36,284 nucleotides of DNA from an uncultured Bacillota bacterium. GTDB taxonomy: Bacteria > Bacillota > Dehalobacteriia > UBA4068 > UBA4997. The first letter of the stretch is position 1. Every line of letters starts with the position of its first letter. Both the position numbers and the translations under genes were made by a program. This document shows, piece after piece, positions 31,966-36,284 of this stretch. The notes under the pieces are model-generated. The model was not told the origin of the DNA. It worked only from the letters and a program-made list of their open reading frames with translations, and ran no database searches. Location: the NCBI GenBank assembly GCA_948907985.1, contig CAQWMM010000020.1, positions 1-36,284 on the forward strand, in the 5' to 3' direction.

Positions 31966-32776
31966 GGGCGATTTGAATGATTGTTTGGGCCGGCGGATTG
32001 CGGCGGCTCTGCAAGCGGAGGCAGAGCAGGCGGCGCCATCGGCGGATTTGGACAATGCTGTTTGGCAGGGGCTGGCGCGGCGCGAGAGAGCGCGCTTTGG
32101 CTGGCTGCCCCGGCATTTTGGCAAAAGGCTGGCGCTGACTCTTTGCGCGCTGTTCTGTTTAAGCTGCTGCGCGGTGGTGGCGGAGATTAACGGGGCGGGC
32201 GGCGGCTGGGTTAGCCGTAGCGGCTGGGAAGATCATTTTACCGATTTTGCCAGAACGGCGGATTTTGCCGCGCAGTTAGATTATACGCCGCTTTATGTGC
32301 AGGAGCTGGCCGGCGGCTACACCTTTCATGAGGGGCACATCAGCCAGATGCAGCGCCTGGATGAAAACGGCCACCGCATGAGCCACGTTTATAGAAGCTT
32401 GTTTATGGATTATCGCAACCCGCAAAGCGGCGAGTTGATTACGCTGGTGGTTGATAATGCGCCGCAGTTTGAGGATAAACCGCCGCTGCAAAGCCAAAGC
32501 CGTATGGTGGGCGAAGTTGAGCTGGTTTGGGGCATTCAGCCTTACAAGTTTGTGCCGGTGGATTATGTGTTGACCGGCGAAGACAAAGCGGCGCTGGCTA
32601 ACGGAAGCCTGGAAATTTCGGTTGGCTCCGACAAGGTGGAAAGAACGGTGAATATGAGCGTTTGCTGGACGCAGAACGGCTTACATTATAATCTGTTCGG
32701 CTGGGATTTGGAGCTCGACGCGGATGACATGCTGGATATTGCGGCGGATTTTGTGGAGCAGACCACCGAATTTTAA
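31943..32776 (+). CDS. Membrane-anchored probable anti-sigma factor with extracytoplasmic sensor domain
   Basis: 277 residues: cytoplasmic N-terminus (1-60), one membrane helix (62-81, LALTLCALFCLSCCAVVA), then an outside domain of about 190 residues. Position and topology suggest that it holds the upstream sigma factor inactive; the cytoplasmic part has C3, H5 and C14 but not the classical HxxxCxxC zinc motif. The outside domain (LDYTPLYVQELAGGYTF, YKFVPVDYVLTGEDKAALANG, LHYNLFGWDLELDADDML) resembles DUF4367-like sensor domains and is repeated in the lipoprotein encoded next. GGAGGG lies nine bases before ATG 31943. Confidence 0.78.
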   Translation: MNCKHKPEGDLNDCLGRRIAAALQAEAEQAAPSADLDNAVWQGLARRERARFGWLPRHFGKRLALTLCALFCLSCCAVVAEINGAGGGWVSRSGWEDHFTDFARTADFAAQLDYTPLYVQELAGGYTFHEGHISQMQRLDENGHRMSHVYRSLFMDYRNPQSGELITLVVDNAPQFEDKPPLQSQSRMVGEVELVWGIQPYKFVPVDYVLTGEDKAALANGSLEISVGSDKVERTVNMSVCWTQNGLHYNLFGWDLELDADDMLDIAADFVEQTTEF

Positions 32777-32843
32777 TAAAAATCTTAATAAAAAATTAAG
32801 CAAATCATAAACGAAAAGCAAAGAATCGGCCGCCCGGCCTTGC

Positions 32844-32849
32844 TATAAT
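32844..32849 (+). promoter_or_regulatory. Extended -10 element upstream of the lipoprotein gene
   Basis: TGCTATAAT (TATAAT at 32844-32849) has the TGn extension but no recognisable -35; suggests a separate promoter for the lipoprotein. Confidence 0.5.
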
Positions 32850-32899
32850 ATAGACAAGCCTTGGGGTGGCGGAAATAATATTAAGGGAGTGTATGGTTG

Positions 32900-33493
32900 A
32901 TGAGCAAAATTGGCATGAAAAAAAGCGGCCTGGCGCTGGGGCTGCTGCTGCTGATGGTTCTGGCGCTGACCGCCTGCAGCGGCGAAAAAGAAGTGAACAG
33001 CTATGAAAAGCTGGGGGAGTTGGCGGCTAAGCTGGATTATACGCCAAAATATGTGCAGAGTTTTGACAACGGTTTTTTGTTCGCGGCGGCGGATGTTACC
33101 GACAATCAGTTGTGGCTGAATTATGAGAATCTGCAAACCGGCGAGAAGCTGACCTGTTATGCGCATACGGCTGCCGAAGAGGCGCAGGCAAATCCCGCGA
33201 CATTGCTGGAGCAGCAGGAGGGCGATGTTCTTTTAAGCTATTGGTCGGTTGATTACAAATTTGTGCCTGCGGATTACCAGCAGACAGCGGAAGAGGCGGC
33301 GGCGGTTGCGGCTGGTTCTTTGCAGATGGCCTGGGGCAGCGATGAGATCCAGGAACAACAGCTGCAAAGCGTTGTCTGGCAGGACGGCGGCGTGTATTAT
33401 AGCCTGTCCGGTATGGATTTGAGCCTGACGGCGGACGAGCTGTTCGCTATGGCGGCGCAGATCATTAACGTAGCCGATGCTGATAATAATTAA
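32900..33493 (+). CDS. Lipoprotein paralogous to the anti-sigma sensor domain
   Basis: 197-residue predicted lipoprotein; the signal peptide ends in the lipobox LTAC (ALGLLLLMVLALTACSG). The mature part aligns by eye with the outside domain of the preceding protein: LDYTPKYVQSFDNGFLF against LDYTPLYVQELAGGYTF, YKFVPADYQQTAEEAAAVAAGSL against YKFVPVDYVLTGEDKAALANGSL, and VYYSLSGMDLSLTADELFAMA against LHYNLFGWDLELDADDMLDIA. It therefore arose by duplication and may compete with or assist the sensor. ATG 32900 is chosen; GGGAG lies nine bases upstream. Confidence 0.82.
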   Translation: MSKIGMKKSGLALGLLLLMVLALTACSGEKEVNSYEKLGELAAKLDYTPKYVQSFDNGFLFAAADVTDNQLWLNYENLQTGEKLTCYAHTAAEEAQANPATLLEQQEGDVLLSYWSVDYKFVPADYQQTAEEAAAVAAGSLQMAWGSDEIQEQQLQSVVWQDGGVYYSLSGMDLSLTADELFAMAAQIINVADADNN

Positions 33494-33568
33494 AAAATTG
33501 GTAATATTAGTAAAGAAAAACGTACTTAATATGTAGAACAAAGTGTGTAGATTGTGCAGGAGGGAACT

Positions 33569-34339
33569 ATGTATATTATGAATACGGCTAAGCACGAAGT
33601 TTTTGATTATGACCGGGTGGATTATCAGGCCTTTTGGCAGAATTTTGACCGCGAATATGAGGATGCGGCGGAGCGGATTGCCCTGCGCCGGTTGACTGAC
33701 GATATGCAGGGCAGCTGCCTGGAGATTGGCGGCGGTTTTGGCCGGTTGGTTAACGAGTATGCGCCGCGCTGCCACCAGGTTTTGCTGACGGATTATACCG
33801 CCCATTTGGTGGAGCAGGCCAGGCAGCGGGTGGCGGAGCTGGGTTTAAGCAATGTGGAGTGTAGGCGGCTGAATCTTTATGATTTGGGCGAATGTGGCCG
33901 GCAGTTTGATAACGCGGTTTGCGTACGGGTTATGCACCATGTGGAGGATGTGCCGGCGTTTTTTCAACAGGTTAATATGATTTTACAGCCCGGTGGGTAT
34001 TTTATTTTTGAATATGCCAACAAAAAGAATTTTCTGGAGATTGCGCGCTGGCTGCTGCGCCGGCCTAACATTGCGCCCTTTGCGTACGCGCCCAGCCAGC
34101 GGGGCAGCGGTATTTTCTATAACTTCCATCCTCGATATATCCGGGATTTGCTCCTGCAAAATGGTTTTGTGATAGAGCAGGAGCTGGCGGTTTCGTTATT
34201 CCGTAACCGTTGGCTGAAAAAGTTTTTTGGCAAGGAGGCGCTTTGCTGGCTGGAAAAACGCCTGCAAAAGCCGCTGGCGGCGCTGCACCCCAGCCCCAGC
34301 GTGTTCATCAAAGCGCGTAAGGTGTGCCGGCCGGACTAA
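33569..34339 (+). CDS. Class I SAM-dependent methyltransferase
   Basis: 256-residue Rossmann-fold methyltransferase. Motif I reads CLEIGGGFGRLV near residue 52, with motif II VLLTDYTAHLVEQARQR, the FDNAVCVRVMHHV segment and the post-motif LQPGGYFIFEYANKKN, all of the Methyltransf_11 type. The substrate is not evident. ATG 33569 follows GGAGGG closely (spacing 4); ATG 33578 is an alternative. Its stop is one base from the convergent acetyltransferase stop, with no room for a terminator between them. Confidence 0.85.
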   Translation: MYIMNTAKHEVFDYDRVDYQAFWQNFDREYEDAAERIALRRLTDDMQGSCLEIGGGFGRLVNEYAPRCHQVLLTDYTAHLVEQARQRVAELGLSNVECRRLNLYDLGECGRQFDNAVCVRVMHHVEDVPAFFQQVNMILQPGGYFIFEYANKKNFLEIARWLLRRPNIAPFAYAPSQRGSGIFYNFHPRYIRDLLLQNGFVIEQELAVSLFRNRWLKKFFGKEALCWLEKRLQKPLAALHPSPSVFIKARKVCRPD

Positions 34340-34340
34340 A

Positions 34341-34763
34341 TCAGCCCGGCCAAACCATGGTATATTCGGCCTCGCCGGTGGCGGCGTCTTGCCCGGCGGC
34401 GGTGATTTTAAGCCCCTGGCGCAGATAAAAGTTGCAGGCGCGTTGGTTTTTTTGGTAAACATTTAAGGAAAAGCTGGGATAATCCTGCTTGATCCGTGCC
34501 AAAAGCTGGCTGCCGATTCCCTGGGAGCGGCGCCCGGCAGCCACGAAAATCCCGGCCAGATAACTGCCGGACAAGCCCGCGAAACCTAAAATTTCGCCGG
34601 CTTGCTCATATACAAAAATATCGGCCTGTTGGATTTGCCGCTGCACAAGTTGATAGTTGTCCTGCCAATAGCGGGCGGGAATAAAAGAATGTGTTTCAAT
34701 ATTGGCTTGCAGCCAGATTTGCATAATCTGTTCCAAATCTGGCGGCGTGAATTTTCTAAGCAT
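34341..34763 (-). CDS. GNAT-family N-acetyltransferase
   Basis: 140-residue acetyl-CoA-dependent acetyltransferase. The core pattern is complete: LRKFTPPDLEQIMQIW at the start, FVYEQAGEILGFAGLSG, and the acetyl-CoA loop AGIFVAAGRRSQGIGSQLL (V, then RRSQGIG for the QxxGxG/A motif), with a C-terminal NFYLRQGLKIT. Resembles YjaB/RimI-like small acetyltransferases; acceptor unknown. It has its own promoter. Confidence 0.9.
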   Translation of the reverse strand: MLRKFTPPDLEQIMQIWLQANIETHSFIPARYWQDNYQLVQRQIQQADIFVYEQAGEILGFAGLSGSYLAGIFVAAGRRSQGIGSQLLARIKQDYPSFSLNVYQKNQRACNFYLRQGLKITAAGQDAATGEAEYTMVWPG

Positions 34764-34798
34764 AATAAGACCAGCCTTTAGGGGTATTTTATGCTGAT

Positions 34799-34827
34799 AT
34801 TATAGCAAAATTATATTTAAATAGCAA
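34799..34827 (-). promoter_or_regulatory. Sigma-A promoter of the GNAT gene
   Basis: Minus strand TTGCTA (34827-34822), exactly 17 nt, TATAAT (34804-34799) with TG extension. Confidence 0.8.
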
Positions 34828-34876
34828 TATTAAAAATTTAGCTGCATAAAAACCACGCCAAGTGCGAAAAAACTTC

Positions 34877-34930
34877 CGTCTGGCTGTAATGATATGCGTC
34901 CCCAAAGTCAGACGCTTTTGGGGGCATATC
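34877..34930 (-). terminator. Two-part hairpin downstream of the ABC transporter genes
   Basis: GATATGC (34891-34897) pairs with GCATATC (34924-34930) and CCCCAAA (34900-34906) with TTTGGGG (34917-34923). The loop holds CAGACG (34909-34914), complementary to CGTCTG (34877-34882). On the minus strand six T's follow at 34872-34867. Probably the transporter terminator, with pseudoknot potential. Confidence 0.55.
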
Positions 34931-34949
34931 AATTTTGTTATTCTACAGG

Positions 34950-35798
34950 TTAACTTCTTGCCGGCGCGCCGCCGCCCCGCATTCCCGCAGCGACCTTGAT
35001 AGTGGAGAAATCCGCCCGGTTAAATTTACGGACGCACAGCACAAAGAAAAATGCGCCAATCAAAATGGTAACAGCCAGCCCCATCAGCGGCGTGATGACA
35101 AAGCCGCCAAGGTCAAACGCCATACCCTGTTTTACCAGTTCCTCCGTGGTCAGCGTATATGCCCCCAAAGCGATATACCGGAAAATTGAGGTTGTGTAGG
35201 TCAGCGGATTAAGGTAGACGATGGGCAGGAGAAAACCGGGTATGATAGTGGTAGGGATATACGCGCCGGAAACAAAGGTCAGGGGCATCATAATCATCGA
35301 GCTGAGGGTTTGAAAGGCGGGGGAGTTGCGGGAAACCGTAGCCAGAAACAGGCCGATGGCGCTGAATGTCATAGCGGAAACCAACATTACCGCAGTCAGA
35401 AGCAGGATTTGCAGGAAACCCACCCGCAGCCCAAGCACAATGCCGCAGATCATGGTAACGACTCCTTGCAAAGTTGCGATGACGGCCCCCGACAGAATGT
35501 GGCCCATCGAAATCTGCGTCCGGGCGATGGGCGCAACCAAAACCTCTTTCATATAGCCGCTGGCAATATCGGACAGAATATCGGAGGAATTATTTACGCT
35601 AATTTGAAACACGCTCATGATTATTACGCCGGAAATAAGATAGGGCATGGGCGCGTCAAGGCCGCTCATGGAGGATTTCATCAGGAACGAAAACATCACC
35701 AGCATAAACATGGACATAAAGAGCGAGCCAAATACCCGTCCCTTACTCCTAATATAATTAAGTAAATTTCTTTGTAAAATAGCTGTAATGGGGCTCAT
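34950..35798 (-). CDS. ABC-2 type transporter permease
   Basis: 282-residue inner-membrane permease with six predicted helices, the ABC-2 family used for drug, bacteriocin or polymer export. Recognisable are the long amphipathic start (ITAILQRNLLNYIRSKG), the GVIIMSVFQISVNNSSDIL segment, the conserved EVLVAPIARTQI, and the PLTFVSGAYIPTT motif, NPLTYTTSIFRYIALG. Its ATG overlaps the ATPase stop (ATGA), so they form one two-gene operon. The pair resembles daunorubicin/antibiotic-resistance exporters. Codon use is less G/C-biased than in the polysaccharide and nitrogen genes, a possible sign of transfer. Confidence 0.9.
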   Translation of the reverse strand: MSPITAILQRNLLNYIRSKGRVFGSLFMSMFMLVMFSFLMKSSMSGLDAPMPYLISGVIIMSVFQISVNNSSDILSDIASGYMKEVLVAPIARTQISMGHILSGAVIATLQGVVTMICGIVLGLRVGFLQILLLTAVMLVSAMTFSAIGLFLATVSRNSPAFQTLSSMIMMPLTFVSGAYIPTTIIPGFLLPIVYLNPLTYTTSIFRYIALGAYTLTTEELVKQGMAFDLGGFVITPLMGLAVTILIGAFFFVLCVRKFNRADFSTIKVAAGMRGGGAPARS

Positions 35799-36284
35799 AT
35801 TTCTCTAATCTCCTTTCCGGTAATTGCCAGGAACACCTCGTTCAGCGTTCCGTTTTTCACTTCCAAGTCGCTAATTGTGGCTTGGTGGGCGGCTAAAATT
35901 GCTAACGCGTCAGGCGCTTTTTTGGTATGGAAAATCAGTTTGTTGCCGTTTTTTTGATAGGCAATCTCCCGTTCCCGCAGTGTGGCCTCTAACGGTTCGG
36001 TCGATGTACAGACTACGTCAACCTCTGTGTTGGTATATTGGTGTTTTAAATTCTCCGGCGTATCGTGGGCAACGATTTTCCCGTGATCCATAACGACGAT
36101 TTTTGAACAAACCTCCGCCTCGTCCATATAGTGGGTGGTCAGAAAAATTGTCATATTTTTCTGTTTCTGGAGCCGCTGGATATATTCCCACACATTGGCC
36201 CGGGTTTGCGGATCAAGACCGGTGGTGGGTTCGTCCAGAAATAAAACCTTGGGGTTGTGTACCAGCCCTCTGGCAATCTCGGCC
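35795..36284 (-). CDS. ABC transporter ATP-binding protein (5' end outside window)
   Basis: C-terminal part of an ABC-2-type ATPase; the frame is open to the right edge, where it reads AEIARGLVHNP, then the Walker B and D-loop VLFLDEPTTGLDPQTR and the switch histidine region FLTTHYMDEAEVCSKIVVMDHGK. The C-terminal DUF4162-like extension (LEATLREREIAYQKNGNKL) is typical of daunorubicin-resistance ATPases (DrrA type). Walker A and most of the signature motif lie beyond the window. Partner of the permease gene that overlaps its stop. Confidence 0.93.
   Translation of the reverse strand, partial: AEIARGLVHNPKVLFLDEPTTGLDPQTRANVWEYIQRLQKQKNMTIFLTTHYMDEAEVCSKIVVMDHGKIVAHDTPENLKHQYTNTEVDVVCTSTEPLEATLREREIAYQKNGNKLIFHTKKAPDALAILAAHQATISDLEVKNGTLNEVFLAITGKEIREI

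Noticed and set aside
35310..35765. Plus-strand frame opposite the ABC permease
   Set aside because: His/Gln/Lys-rich shadow; the minus strand has a complete ABC-2 permease.
1..36284. CRISPR arrays, tRNA or rRNA genes, transposases and integrases
   Set aside because: I looked for regular spacer repeats, tRNA T-loop/CCA patterns and recombinase motifs and saw none.

Overview
The window looks like the chromosome of an endospore-forming, S-layer-bearing Firmicute (Bacillota, class Clostridia or a close relative). This rests on spoIIID, yabP, yabQ and a pdaA-type cortex deacetylase, a Bacillus-style large SRP RNA with an Alu domain, the two-protein PdxS/PdxT route to pyridoxal phosphate, an SLH-anchored surface protein, and AGGAGG-type ribosome binding sites with sigma-A promoters. 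I cannot name a genus. Most genes are moderately GC-rich; the intergenic regions, the first 2 kb and the DUF3800 island are clearly AT-richer.

Layout. 1-3086: 3' part of a large surface protein (BspA-type leucine-rich repeats, bacterial Ig-like domains, three SLH repeats). 3167-3424: spoIIID. 3596-8656: polysaccharide operon (O-antigen ligase/polymerase-like protein, initiating sugar-phosphate transferase, glycosyltransferase). 8702-9772 (minus): P-loop uridine-kinase-like protein with an extra N-terminal domain. 9991-11736: yabP, yabQ, divIC-like and S1-domain genes. 11909-14675: ppx/gppA phosphatase, cation diffusion facilitator, 2-hydroxyacid dehydrogenase. 14740-17820: pdaA-like deacetylase, class Ic aspartate aminotransferase, methionine-rich lipoprotein. 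17993-19469 (minus): pdxT/pdxS. 19603-19872 (minus): SRP RNA. 20019-22823 (minus): EamA transporter and typA/bipA.

22929-23919 holds a compact accessory module on the minus strand: an excellent promoter, a predicted structured RNA of about 98 nt ending in a strong terminator, then a DUF3800 gene. The whole unit lies between two perfect 21-bp direct repeats. The order promoter, RNA, terminator, gene resembles type III toxin-antitoxin loci, and DUF3800 genes are known to be preceded by structured RNAs. This is the best candidate for an under-described system here.

24112-31157 is a nitrogen-assimilation operon: a glutamate synthase split into separate glutaminase, FMN/Fe-S synthase and GXGXG polypeptides, with a polyferredoxin and a FAD/NAD(P) oxidoreductase as electron input, followed by glutamine synthetase and an ANTAR-domain RNA-binding regulator, closed by a terminator. 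31369-33493 is an ECF sigma factor, a membrane-anchored probable anti-sigma and a lipoprotein that repeats the anti-sigma's extracytoplasmic domain. The window ends with a SAM methyltransferase, a convergent GNAT acetyltransferase, and an ABC-2 exporter whose ATPase runs off the right edge.
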